Below, piece by piece: positions 8,557 to 17,197 of a stretch of DNA of 40,336 nt. Both the position numbers and the translations under genes were made by a program. This DNA is from Fidelibacterota bacterium. Lineage in GTDB: Bacteria; Pseudomonadota; Alphaproteobacteria; Rhodospirillales; Rhodospirillaceae. Under the pieces are notes generated by a model. The model did no database searches. It was not told the origin of the DNA and saw only the letters and a list, made by a program, of their open reading frames with translations. The stretch covers positions 1-40,336 of the forward strand of contig CANKHC010000005.1 in assembly GCA_947481595.1 (NCBI GenBank), written 5' to 3'. The number at the start of each line of letters is the position of its first letter. The first letter of the stretch is position 1.

Positions 8557-9057
8557 ATGGAACTCTGGCCCCTCGCCTGTCTACTCGTGCTTGCCGCCGG
8601 ACTGATCTGGCTGGCGGTGGTTGACCTGCGCACGGGGTACTTGCCCGACATCGGCCAGATCTTTCTCGCAGCCACGGGTTTGGCGGTAGCCGTCATCGGT
8701 TCGCCGGTGGGTGTGACCTGGGTTGCCGCTCTCATCGGTGCGGTCATCAACGGCGGCGTGTTCTGGGGACTGAGTTGGCTGGTCACTAAGCTGAAGGGCC
8801 GCCAGGCCATGGGCTTCGGCGACGTCAAGCTGGTGGCCGTCGGCGGGTTGTGGCTGGGGCCGTGGGCGCTGCCTTATCTGATGGCGGCAGGTGGTGTGTT
8901 GACCCTGGTGGGTGCCGGCATCGTCGGAGCGATCACGCAGAAGCCGGTCTGGCGGGGCGAGATGCCGCTGGGTCCGGGCCTTGCTGCAGGGATTTTGGGG
9001 GCCTTTGCTTTGGCGCTGGCAAAACTACCGTGGTTCAGTCTTTCGCCGCTGCCGTAG
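8557..9057 (+). CDS. gspO: Short prepilin peptidase (A24 family) of the type II secretion system
   Basis: A 166-aa integral membrane aspartyl peptidase that cuts pseudopilin leaders before the conserved Phe. The two catalytic aspartates are visible: Asp23 in VVDLRTGYLPD and Asp89 in MGFGDVKL. A PLGPGLAAG segment near the C-terminus is also typical. It lacks the N-terminal cytosolic Cys-containing methyltransferase domain of full-length GspO/PilD, so it resembles the short CpaA-like form. The gene starts 17 bases after the GDT1 stop. Its 3' end overlaps the convergent SGNH hydrolase gene by 23 bases. With gspE and the other gsp genes downstream it is the likely peptidase for GspG-K. Confidence 0.88.
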   Translation: MELWPLACLLVLAAGLIWLAVVDLRTGYLPDIGQIFLAATGLAVAVIGSPVGVTWVAALIGAVINGGVFWGLSWLVTKLKGRQAMGFGDVKLVAVGGLWLGPWALPYLMAAGGVLTLVGAGIVGAITQKPVWRGEMPLGPGLAAGILGAFALALAKLPWFSLSPLP

Positions 9058-10027
9058 GGTGTGCTGCGAGATAGGCGGCGAGATAGTCGCCGAGCAGCTT
9101 GGTCGCCTTGGCGTTGGGGTGCGGATCGGGCACCGTGACCCACATCGACGCGGGGTCCTCGTTCTCGACCGCGGGCAGCAGATCGACGTATTCGGCGCCG
9201 ACAGCCTTCGCCACATCTTCGATTTTCTTTTGCACGTCCGGGAAGGCGTAAGGTTTCAGTTCGTGCATCTCGGGAATGTTTGAAATGATCAGGCGGATGC
9301 CTTGCGCGCGGCAGACTTCGGCCAACTTGGCGATGGCTGCCTGTGCGCGTTCCCAACCCGGCGCGCTGTACAGCCCGGCGTAGTAGGCTTTGTAATCCTG
9401 TTCGGCTCCGGACATGCGACGTTTGAAGCCGTCCCAGGCCCCACCCAGGACCGCGTAGGCATAGAAGTGGCGGGCCCACCATGGCACGTCGCGGTAGATC
9501 GGCGTCGGCTCGGCATCGTTGATGAAATAATTGAGCACGACGACGTCGGGCTTGGTGGCGACGCCGCGCTCCAAGAAATAAGCGACTTCCATCGCGGTGT
9601 TGTAGTTGCCGACACCGCTGTTGATGACTTCGACGAAAGGATCGGGCGCGTCTTTGTTGAGCGCCTGCTCGACATGTTTGGCGATGGTCTCGTCCTGTTT
9701 GACGCCCCAGCCGAACATGGTGGAATCGCCCAGCATCAGGATGCGCACTTCGCCCGGCGCTTTGGCCGGGGGGTGCTCGCGGTCGCGCAATCCGTCCTTG
9801 TTGATCCTGACCTCGGCGTCCATCAGACGGGCGACGCCGCCCGGGACGTGTTCGTGGCCGATCTCGGGGTTGGCCGAAATGCGTTTCAGCTGGACGGCGT
9901 ATTTCCACATCTCGATGTGGTACTGGGTGCCCGAGTTGAGCACCGTGCGGCAGGCGCCTTCGAAGAGCAGCGCCATAACGGCCGCCGAGCCCAAGAGGGC
10001 CGCGAGATTGCCCAGCCAGCGCTTCAT
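9035..10027 (-). CDS. SGNH/GDSL-family hydrolase with N-terminal membrane anchor
   Basis: 330 aa. Residues ~5-24 form one hydrophobic helix (signal anchor), so the catalytic domain is probably periplasmic. SGNH blocks seen: GDSTMFGWG (nucleophile Ser102), NSGVGNYNT (block II Gly region), LNYFINDAEP (block III Asn) and DPHPN near residue 301 (catalytic Asp/His). Family members are esterases or O-acetyl-transfer partners acting on glycans, peptidoglycan or lipids. The actual substrate is not evident. It is convergent with gspO and divergent from gspE, sharing a ~245-base upstream region with gspE. Confidence 0.85.
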   Translation of the reverse strand: MKRWLGNLAALLGSAAVMALLFEGACRTVLNSGTQYHIEMWKYAVQLKRISANPEIGHEHVPGGVARLMDAEVRINKDGLRDREHPPAKAPGEVRILMLGDSTMFGWGVKQDETIAKHVEQALNKDAPDPFVEVINSGVGNYNTAMEVAYFLERGVATKPDVVVLNYFINDAEPTPIYRDVPWWARHFYAYAVLGGAWDGFKRRMSGAEQDYKAYYAGLYSAPGWERAQAAIAKLAEVCRAQGIRLIISNIPEMHELKPYAFPDVQKKIEDVAKAVGAEYVDLLPAVENEDPASMWVTVPDPHPNAKATKLLGDYLAAYLAAHPTAAAKD

Positions 10028-10225
10028 GCGCGCCCCCCCAAAAACCCGCCAAAAGCTGCGATTCCGCGCTTTAGAGGGCGGTTTGGGGAGGGTTCGCGGT
10101 CAATCTGAAGGGTTTTTAACAAGCCTAAACCTGTGTCAGGTCTCAGATTTCTGGGCCAAATCAGGTATGATGCAAATCAATATCTTAGCTCTCCGGACGG
10201 GCCAAGCCCTTCGCCAGCACTTCAC

Positions 10226-10249
10226 CCAATCCTGGGGCCAATCCTGGGG
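10226..10249. repeat. Two tandem copies of a 12-base unit upstream of gspE
   Basis: CCAATCCTGGGG occurs twice without a gap, ending 24 bases before the gspE ATG. Being within the probable 5' leader or promoter-proximal region, it could be a regulator site or simply a small duplication. The remainder of 10028-10273 contains a TATGAT (10166-10171) but no convincing -35 partner. Confidence 0.6.
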
Positions 10250-10273
10250 TAAGAGGAAACTTAAGCCGCCGTG

Positions 10274-12004
10274 ATGAACGTCCTGACCAAAACCGCCGAT
10301 GCGGTCGTCCAGACCACAATCGGACAGATCCTCCTCAAGCGCGGGTTCATCGGCGAGAACGACCTCGCCAAGGCGTTGTCGTTCCAGTCTTCGCTGGGCG
10401 GGCGGCTGGGGGCGATCCTGGTGCGCATCGGTTCGGTCTCGGAGGACCACGTACTCGAGGCGCTGTCCTATCAGCTCGGCCTCGAGATCGTCACCAGCGA
10501 AACCATGCCGCAGGACCCGGCGATCTATCTCGAATGTATCAAGGGCTCGGGCATCGAAGCGGAATGGTGGATCGATCAGGGCGTGCTCGCCTGGGAACTC
10601 GACCCGACGACGGTCTCGGTTATCTGCCGCGATCCATTGTCGCCAAGCCTTCAGGAAGCACTCTCGGCCGCATTCCCTGAAAAGTCCTTGGCGTGGGCGC
10701 TGCCGCGCAACCGCGACCTCGACCTGATGCTCGATCTCGTGCGCCGCAGCCTGGCCGATGACGGCCGTGACGTCAGCGGCGACGTGGCCCTCTTGCGCGA
10801 ATTGGCCGAAGAAGCTCCGGTGGTCGAACTGGTCGCCAACGCGCTGGCCCAAGCGGTGAACGAAGGCGCTTCGGATATCCACGTCGAGCCGCGCGAACAC
10901 GAATTCGACATCCGCTATCGCATCGACGGCGTGTTGCAGAACCGTCTGACCCTTCCAAGGTCACGCTTCGACGCGGTGGCGTCGCGCATCAAGCTCATCG
11001 CCGGCCTCGATATCGCCGAACGCCGCCTGCCCCAGGACGGCCGCATTGGCCTGCGCATCTCGGGCAAGGACCTCGACGTACGTGTGTCGTGCCTGCCGGG
11101 CGTGTGGGGCGAGTCCATCGTCATGCGCTTGCTGCTCAAGGAGCAGAAGCATTTCACCCTGCAGCGCATCGGTATGGCGGCGGACCAGCTGGAGATTTTC
11201 TCGCGCCTGGCCAATGAGCCCTACGGCATCATCCTGGTCACCGGCCCCACCGGTTCGGGCAAGTCGACCACGCTGAAGGCCACGCTTGAGGAGATCAAGG
11301 ACGGCAAGCGCAAGATCATCACCGTCGAGGACCCGGTCGAATACAACATTCCCGGCGTGACGCAGGTGCAGACGAAAGCCGATATCGGCTACACTTTCGC
11401 CCGCGCATTGCGCTCGATCCTGCGCCAGGACCCAGACACCATCATGATCGGCGAAATCCGCGACGGCGAGACCGCGCAGATCGCCGTGCAGGCGTCGCTC
11501 ACGGGTCACATGGTGTTTTCGACCCTGCACACCAATGACGCGCTGACGGCTTTCACCCGCCTGATCGACATGGGCGTCGAGCCCTTCCTGGTGGCTTCGA
11601 CCGTACGCGCGGTCATGGCCCAGCGCCTGGTGCGCCAGCTCTGCCCACACTGCCGCGAGTCGCACGTGCCCGCCCACGGTGTTCTCGAGAAATGCGAACA
11701 GATCAAAGCGGCTTTCCCGGCGTTGCTGGCCAAGCCAGCGACGTGGTTCGCGGCCAAGGGCTGCAAACAATGCCAGCACACCGGTTACCGCGGCCGTCTC
11801 GGCATTTATGAAATGGCGGCGGTGAACGATGAACTCGCCGACATGGTGCTGCACCAGAAGACGATTCCTGAAATGGTCGTGGTGGCGCGCAAAAACGGCT
11901 ACCGCGACCTGCTTGAGGACGGTTTGATCAAGGCCTGGCACGGGGACACCAGCGTCGAGGAAGTGTTGCGCGTCGCCGGTCAGATGGGCGTCGACGGCGA
12001 CTGA
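10274..12004 (+). CDS. gspE: Type II secretion ATPase GspE
   Basis: 576-aa cytosolic hexameric ATPase that powers pseudopilus assembly. The N-terminal GspE/MshEN domain (residues ~15-70; GQILLKRGFIGENDLAKAL) contacts GspL. The catalytic core includes VEPREHEFDIRYRIDG, Walker A GPTGSGKSTT (from residue 324), the Asp box IITVEDPVEY, Walker B and LTGHMVFSTLHTNDA. The zinc tetracysteine element CPHC (457/460) ... CKQC (497/500), typical of GspE, is present. ATG 10274 is chosen; a GTG one codon earlier is also possible, with GAGGAAA upstream. Three TPR-glycosyltransferase genes follow, the first only 22 bases after the stop with no terminator seen, so co-transcription is likely. Confidence 0.96.
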   Translation: MNVLTKTADAVVQTTIGQILLKRGFIGENDLAKALSFQSSLGGRLGAILVRIGSVSEDHVLEALSYQLGLEIVTSETMPQDPAIYLECIKGSGIEAEWWIDQGVLAWELDPTTVSVICRDPLSPSLQEALSAAFPEKSLAWALPRNRDLDLMLDLVRRSLADDGRDVSGDVALLRELAEEAPVVELVANALAQAVNEGASDIHVEPREHEFDIRYRIDGVLQNRLTLPRSRFDAVASRIKLIAGLDIAERRLPQDGRIGLRISGKDLDVRVSCLPGVWGESIVMRLLLKEQKHFTLQRIGMAADQLEIFSRLANEPYGIILVTGPTGSGKSTTLKATLEEIKDGKRKIITVEDPVEYNIPGVTQVQTKADIGYTFARALRSILRQDPDTIMIGEIRDGETAQIAVQASLTGHMVFSTLHTNDALTAFTRLIDMGVEPFLVASTVRAVMAQRLVRQLCPHCRESHVPAHGVLEKCEQIKAAFPALLAKPATWFAAKGCKQCQHTGYRGRLGIYEMAAVNDELADMVLHQKTIPEMVVVARKNGYRDLLEDGLIKAWHGDTSVEEVLRVAGQMGVDGD

Positions 12005-12026
12005 CGCCGCCGGTGCGTAGGCCCCG

Positions 12027-15000
12027 ATGTCCCGCAAATCCAACTCTCCGGCGAACTCCGCCGTCGCGGCCCTGCTGAGTGCTGCGGCCCAGCGCCATCA
12101 AGCGGGTGACCTGGCCGCCGCCGACGCGGGCTATGCCGATGTGCTCACGCGCGCGCCCGACGATGCCCAAGCCCTTTATCTCGCCGGCGCGCTCGATCAC
12201 CAGTTGGGGCGAGATGCCGCCGCCTTCGACAAGCTCGAACGCTCGCTAATACGCCGTCCCGACTACTTGCCGGCCATCGAGATGCTGGGGGCCGTCGCCG
12301 CCCAGGTGGGCCGCTTCGACCGCGCGGTCGTTTGCTTTCGCATCGCCGCCGAACGCAAACCGGCGGCGGAGACGCATTTCAACCTGGGCACGGCCCTGTT
12401 CAACGCGCGCGCTTTCACGGAAGCCGCGGCCGTATTCCGCCGGGCAGCAGCGCTCAAGCCCAATCACGCTGAGGCGCTTTATCTTCTAGCTGCCGCACTG
12501 CGCTCCGACCGGCAATTCGAAAGTGCCGCCGAGGCCTACGCGCAATTGCTGGAGCTACAGCCCGAGAACGCCCTGGCTCTTGATGAATACGGCGGCGTGC
12601 TCTTTGAATTGGAACGCAACGCCGAGGCCGAAGAGGTCTTGCACCGCGCGATCGCGGCCGCGCCAGAAAGCCCAAATGCCTATACCAACCTGGGACGGCT
12701 GTTCCAGAACGACCGCGCGCGCGCCGGTGAAGCCTTGGCGCTGCACGAACAGGCGCTGGCGCGGCGCCCCGACTACGCCGATGCGCACAATAATAAGGGC
12801 GCAGCCCTGACCGCGCTGTCGCGGTTTGCCGAAGCGGCAGCGAGTTTCAGCAAAGCCATCGCCCTCAAGCCGGGGCTGGCCGAAGCCCACAACAATCTGG
12901 GCAACGCGCTGTACCGCAGGGGGGATATCGCTGGCTCCATGCGCGCGCTGGAGGAAGCGGTGCGGCTCAAGCCGCAGTACGGCGAAGCGCACTGGAACTT
13001 GGCGCTGGCCTTGCTGACCCAGGGCGACTATGCGCGCGGCTGGGTGGAATACGAATGGCGCTGGCAATGCCGCGACTTCCGCTTTCCGCCGCGGGGGTTA
13101 TCTCAAAAGACGTGGAAGGGCGAGGACACCGACGGCCCGCTCCTGGTCTGGGGCGAACAGGGGTTGGGCGATGAAATCCTTTACGGCGCGATGGCTGCAG
13201 ACCTGGCAGCATCCGGCCGTCCGTTGATGTGGGAGTGCGACCTGCGTCTCATTCCTCTCATCGCGCGCAGCTATCCGCATGTGCGCACGATCGCGCGCAC
13301 AACGCCGCCCGATTCCGTGACGGACGGCGCCGCCGCGCAGATTTCCACCGCCAGCCTTGGGCAGTACCTCCGCCGCAGCGGCGGCGATTTTCCAGACGCG
13401 CGCAAAGCGTATTTCGCTGCCGACCTCGCGCGCAGCGCCGGGTTCCGCGAGCGCCTCTTGAAGGGCGGCAAGAAGCGCGTCATCGGCCTGTCTTGGGAGA
13501 GTAAAAACCAGGACTTCGGTGTGCACAAATCTTGCGATTTGAAGACACTTGCGCCGCTTTTCGACGCCGCCGGCTTTGAGACCGCCTTTGTCGATCTGCA
13601 GTACGGCGACACGCAGGCCGAGCGCGACGCGGCGGGGCTCAAAATTGAGCATCTCGACGACGTCGATCTCTTCAACGACATCGACGGGATCGCCGCGCTG
13701 ATCAAAGCTTGCGACCTGGTGATCACCGTCTCCAATACCACCGCGCACTTGGCGGGCGCGCTGGGCGTGCCGGTCTGGGTGATGACGTCCACCGGCAATG
13801 GACGGCTGTGGTACTGGGGTGCGGGCGTTGGCGGCTCGCGCTGGTATCCGTCAGCGGAGACTTTCCGCCAGGACGGGAGCGGCGACTGGAGTGGCGTCGT
13901 TGCGCGTATTGCCGCGCGGCTTTCCGGATCACCGGCGATACCTTTGGAGCTTTTGCCGCAGGCGGCAGCACTTCATCAAGCCGGCAGGCTAGCAGAGGCT
14001 GAAGCGCGTTACCGCGACGTGCTGGCGGCCGCGCCACAGAACTACAACGCGCTGCATATGTTGGGCGTCGTGCATCTTCAGACGGGGCGGGCAAGTGAAG
14101 CGCTGCGCCTGATTTCCACGGCCATCGGCGTCAATGCAGCCGATGCGGTGGCTTTTAATCACCAGGGGCAAGCCCTGTCTGCTTTGGGACGCTTCGACGA
14201 GGCCCTCGAGAGTTTGGCGAAGGCTCTGGCGTTGTCCCCCGGCGACAACGCCATCGTCCGCAGCACCGCCGACGTGCTCAACAACCGCGGCGTCGCCCTT
14301 CAGGCCGAGGGGCGCCAGGCCGAGGCCCTGACCAGCTACAAGCGCTCCATCGCGTTGACTCCCACGGCGGCGGCCTACAGCAATCGCGGCGACCTCTTGC
14401 GCGTGCTGGGGCGCGACGGTGATGCCGTGGCCAGTTACGATGAGGCGCTGGCGCTCGATCCCCGGCTTGGCGAAACCTGGGCCAAGCGCGGCAACGCGCT
14501 GCGTGCCGTACAGGACTATGACGGAGCGGTTGCGAGCTTCGACCGCGCCTTGGCGATCGATCCGGCGCTGACGGGAGCGGCCGTCAATCGTGCGACCGTG
14601 CTCAACGACGCGGGACGTGAAGGTGAAGCGCTGGCGGCTTTCGATGAGGTGCTTGCCCGGGACCCGAATCACATCGAGGCCCATTGGAACCGCGCCCGCG
14701 TGCTGCTCGCACGCGGGATCTGGTCGCAGGCGTGGCGCGACTTCGAGTGGCGGTGGCAAACCGCTTCCTTCGTGGCGCGTCCGTTTCCCCAGCCGGCGTG
14801 GCGGGGTGAGCCCGTCTCCGGACCGTTGCTGGTGTGGAGCGAGCAAGGCCTCGGCGATGAAATCCTGTTCGCGAGCATGCTCGGCGGCCTGCGTTCTGCC
14901 GACATCATGTTCGAGGTCGATCCTCGGTTGGTAGCACTGTTCACGCGGTCCTTTCCGCATGTCACGGTCGTCCCGCGCGGCAATCCGCCTGTTGCCGAAA

Positions 15001-15608
15001 CCACGCGTGCCGTGGCGCAGATTGCAGCGGGCAGCTTGGGGCAGTACCTGCGCCGGGACGCGGCGTCGTTCCCGGCGAACCCGGGGTATCTCAAGGTTGA
15101 TGATGCGCGGACGCAAGGGTTGCGCGCGCGCCTGTTGGGGCCCGGCAAGACGCTGCTGATCGGCGTGTCTTGGGTGAGCAAGAACCAGGTCTTCGGCGCG
15201 CGCAAGACCTGTGCTCTGAAGGATCTCGCACCGCTGTGGCAGGCCGCCGGTGGGAGCGCGCAATTTGTCGATCTGCAGTATGGCGACACGTCGGAGGAAC
15301 GCGCGGCGGCGGGGCTCGACCTCGCCCACCTGCCTGACCTGGACCTGACCCATGACATCGACGGGCTCGCCGCGCTCATCAAGGCTTGCGATGTCGTCGT
15401 CACCGTCTCCAACACGACCGCCCATCTGGCCGGCGCGCTCGGCGTACCGACATGTGTCCTGGTGGCCAAAGGCAGCGGGCGGTTGTGGGCCTGGGGACCA
15501 ACGCCGTCGCCTTGGTATCCCAGCGCCGCGATCTTCAAGCAGGAAGCCGTGGGGTCGTGGGACGGGGTCATCGCCCAGGTCTGTGCGCAGATTCGGGGCA
15601 CTCCATGA
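12027..15608 (+). CDS. Double-module TPR-glycosyltransferase (TPR-GT-TPR-GT), 1193 aa
   Basis: A tandem fusion of two complete TPR + GT-B units. Residues ~10-335: about nine TPRs (AEAHNNLGNALYRRGDIAGSM type). Residues ~338-635: first glycosyltransferase domain, opening RGWVEYEWRW, then GEQGLGDEIL, FVDLQYGD, SNTTAHLAGALGV (~569) and LWYWG. Residues ~640-900: second TPR array. Residues ~900-1193: second GT domain with SEQGLGDEIL, FVDLQYGD, SNTTAHLAGALGV (~1128) and LWAWG. The GT fold resembles the GT9 heptosyltransferase family. No signal or membrane segment is seen, so it is cytosolic. TPR-GT proteins such as FlmG glycosylate proteins, using TPRs to hold the acceptor; that role is inferred here. 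It follows gspE by 22 bases and overlaps the next gene by ATGA. Confidence 0.9.
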   Translation: MSRKSNSPANSAVAALLSAAAQRHQAGDLAAADAGYADVLTRAPDDAQALYLAGALDHQLGRDAAAFDKLERSLIRRPDYLPAIEMLGAVAAQVGRFDRAVVCFRIAAERKPAAETHFNLGTALFNARAFTEAAAVFRRAAALKPNHAEALYLLAAALRSDRQFESAAEAYAQLLELQPENALALDEYGGVLFELERNAEAEEVLHRAIAAAPESPNAYTNLGRLFQNDRARAGEALALHEQALARRPDYADAHNNKGAALTALSRFAEAAASFSKAIALKPGLAEAHNNLGNALYRRGDIAGSMRALEEAVRLKPQYGEAHWNLALALLTQGDYARGWVEYEWRWQCRDFRFPPRGLSQKTWKGEDTDGPLLVWGEQGLGDEILYGAMAADLAASGRPLMWECDLRLIPLIARSYPHVRTIARTTPPDSVTDGAAAQISTASLGQYLRRSGGDFPDARKAYFAADLARSAGFRERLLKGGKKRVIGLSWESKNQDFGVHKSCDLKTLAPLFDAAGFETAFVDLQYGDTQAERDAAGLKIEHLDDVDLFNDIDGIAALIKACDLVITVSNTTAHLAGALGVPVWVMTSTGNGRLWYWGAGVGGSRWYPSAETFRQDGSGDWSGVVARIAARLSGSPAIPLELLPQAAALHQAGRLAEAEARYRDVLAAAPQNYNALHMLGVVHLQTGRASEALRLISTAIGVNAADAVAFNHQGQALSALGRFDEALESLAKALALSPGDNAIVRSTADVLNNRGVALQAEGRQAEALTSYKRSIALTPTAAAYSNRGDLLRVLGRDGDAVASYDEALALDPRLGETWAKRGNALRAVQDYDGAVASFDRALAIDPALTGAAVNRATVLNDAGREGEALAAFDEVLARDPNHIEAHWNRARVLLARGIWSQAWRDFEWRWQTASFVARPFPQPAWRGEPVSGPLLVWSEQGLGDEILFASMLGGLRSADIMFEVDPRLVALFTRSFPHVTVVPRGNPPVAETTRAVAQIAAGSLGQYLRRDAASFPANPGYLKVDDARTQGLRARLLGPGKTLLIGVSWVSKNQVFGARKTCALKDLAPLWQAAGGSAQFVDLQYGDTSEERAAAGLDLAHLPDLDLTHDIDGLAALIKACDVVVTVSNTTAHLAGALGVPTCVLVAKGSGRLWAWGPTPSPWYPSAAIFKQEAVGSWDGVIAQVCAQIRGTP

Positions 15609-17197
15609 GCCTGCCTCCGCGACAGCATATGTCGGGTGCCGATGCCTATCGCGAGGCGTTGCGGCTTGATGGGCTGGGTAAGTACGCCGAAGCGCAGAAG
15701 CTCTGCCAGAAAATCCTCAAGGCGGCGCCCAAACACGCCGACGTCCACCATCTGGCCGGCGTGGTGTATTTCCATGCCGGCAAATACGACGACGCCATCC
15801 GCCATCTTAAGGATGCGCTGAAGTACAAACCCGACTTCGCCGAGGCCGTCGGCAACCTCGCCAAGGCCTATTACCGCAAAGCCAAGTGGCGCGAGTTGAT
15901 CGCCTTGCTGACTCCGCTGCCCGAGACCGCCGACAGCCTGACCGAGATCGGCTATGCCCATGAACAATTGGGAGACCAGGCGGAGGCGGAGAAGGCTTAT
16001 CGCAAGGCCGTCGCGCGCGACCCCAGCGCCGCCGCGGCGCATTCCAACCTGGGGGCGATCCTGACGCGCCGTGGCGATGTCGAGGCCGCCGCCGCGCATC
16101 TTGAGATAGCGCTGGCTGCCGCGGCACCACCGTCCACGGCCCTGCTCAATCTCGCGATGGTGCACGACGTGGCCGGGCGTGCCGAACAAGCCCTTGAGAT
16201 CTATGGCCGCATCATCGCCGCCACGCCCGACCATGCCCTGGCGCGTTTCCAGCGCGCCATGACGCTGTTGTCCATGGGCCGTTTCCCCGAGGGCTGGAAG
16301 GAATATCTCTGGCGTTTCCGCCGCCCCGGCACGCACACGCTGCATGAGGCCTTCGCCATGCCTTTCTGGAACGGCGAGCCGCTGGCCGGGCGCAAGCTTG
16401 TAGTGTGGACCGAACAGGGTCCCGGCGACGAGATCCTACTCGCGTCCATGATTGCCGACGTGTTGGCGCGGGGCGCGGACCTTACGCTGGTCGCCTCACC
16501 ACGTTTGGTGCCCTTGTTCCGCCGCTCGTTTCCGGCCGCGCGGGTGGAGTCGTCCGACCCGCTGCGTCAGGTCGGCGCGCAAGATCTCCAGGTGTCGTTC
16601 TCTCACCTTGGTGCGGTGCTGCGGAGGTCATTCGATGATTTCCCGCGCGAGCGTGCCTTCCTCAAAGCCGACGAGACCCAGCGCGCGGAATTGCGCGCGG
16701 CCTATCAGGAGGGTGATCCGGCGCGCAAGCTCATAGGCATCGCCTGGCACAGCGCCAATCCCACGGCGGAGGCGCAGAAGAGCGTTACGCTCCAGGCGTG
16801 GGCGCCGATTTTGAAGACCCCGGGCGTGACGTTCGTCAGTCTACAGTACGGCGATCATGTCGCCGATGCGCGCGCGGCCGAGGCAGCTTTCGGCTGCAAG
16901 ATTGTCACGGACCGAAGCATCGACTCTCTGAGGGACATCGATGGATTTGCCGCCCAGGTCGCGGCCATGGACCGGGTGGTGTCGGTCAGCAACACCGCCG
17001 TGCACGTCGCCGGCGGATTAGGTGTGCCGACGTCGGTGCTGGTGCCGAAGGCTTTTGGTAAGATCTGGTACTGGTTCCAAGAGCGCACGGACTCGCCGTG
17101 GTATCCGTCGCTGACGTTGCACCGCCAGACCCACGCCGGCGATTGGACCGGCGCCATCGCCGAGGCCGCCTGCACGCTTTCGGGGGGATTCGCGTGA
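15605..17197 (+). CDS. TPR-glycosyltransferase, single module, 530 aa
   Basis: Residues ~10-225 hold about six TPRs (DVHHLAGVVYFHAGKYDDAI; AAHSNLGAILTRRGDVEAA). Residues ~229-530 are the GT-B/GT9-like domain: EGWKEYLWRF, TEQGPGDEIL, FVSLQYGD, DGFAAQVAAMDRVVSVSNT, then TAVHVAGGLG and IWYWF...SPWYPS. The AAQVAAMD and WYWF signatures place it in a different subgroup from its upstream neighbour (which has ALIKACD and WYWG). ATG shares ATGA with the preceding stop, and its own stop overlaps the next GTG, so three TPR-GT genes are translationally linked. Cytosolic; the acceptor and donor sugar are unknown. Probable protein glycosyltransferase by family. Confidence 0.88.
   Translation: MSLPPRQHMSGADAYREALRLDGLGKYAEAQKLCQKILKAAPKHADVHHLAGVVYFHAGKYDDAIRHLKDALKYKPDFAEAVGNLAKAYYRKAKWRELIALLTPLPETADSLTEIGYAHEQLGDQAEAEKAYRKAVARDPSAAAAHSNLGAILTRRGDVEAAAAHLEIALAAAAPPSTALLNLAMVHDVAGRAEQALEIYGRIIAATPDHALARFQRAMTLLSMGRFPEGWKEYLWRFRRPGTHTLHEAFAMPFWNGEPLAGRKLVVWTEQGPGDEILLASMIADVLARGADLTLVASPRLVPLFRRSFPAARVESSDPLRQVGAQDLQVSFSHLGAVLRRSFDDFPRERAFLKADETQRAELRAAYQEGDPARKLIGIAWHSANPTAEAQKSVTLQAWAPILKTPGVTFVSLQYGDHVADARAAEAAFGCKIVTDRSIDSLRDIDGFAAQVAAMDRVVSVSNTAVHVAGGLGVPTSVLVPKAFGKIWYWFQERTDSPWYPSLTLHRQTHAGDWTGAIAEAACTLSGGFA

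Noticed and set aside
13989-16345. Long minus-strand frames (478 and 558 aa) across the TPR-GT array
   Set aside because: They are shadows of the overlapping plus-strand genes, whose TPR and GT motifs are continuous and whose starts and stops interlock.
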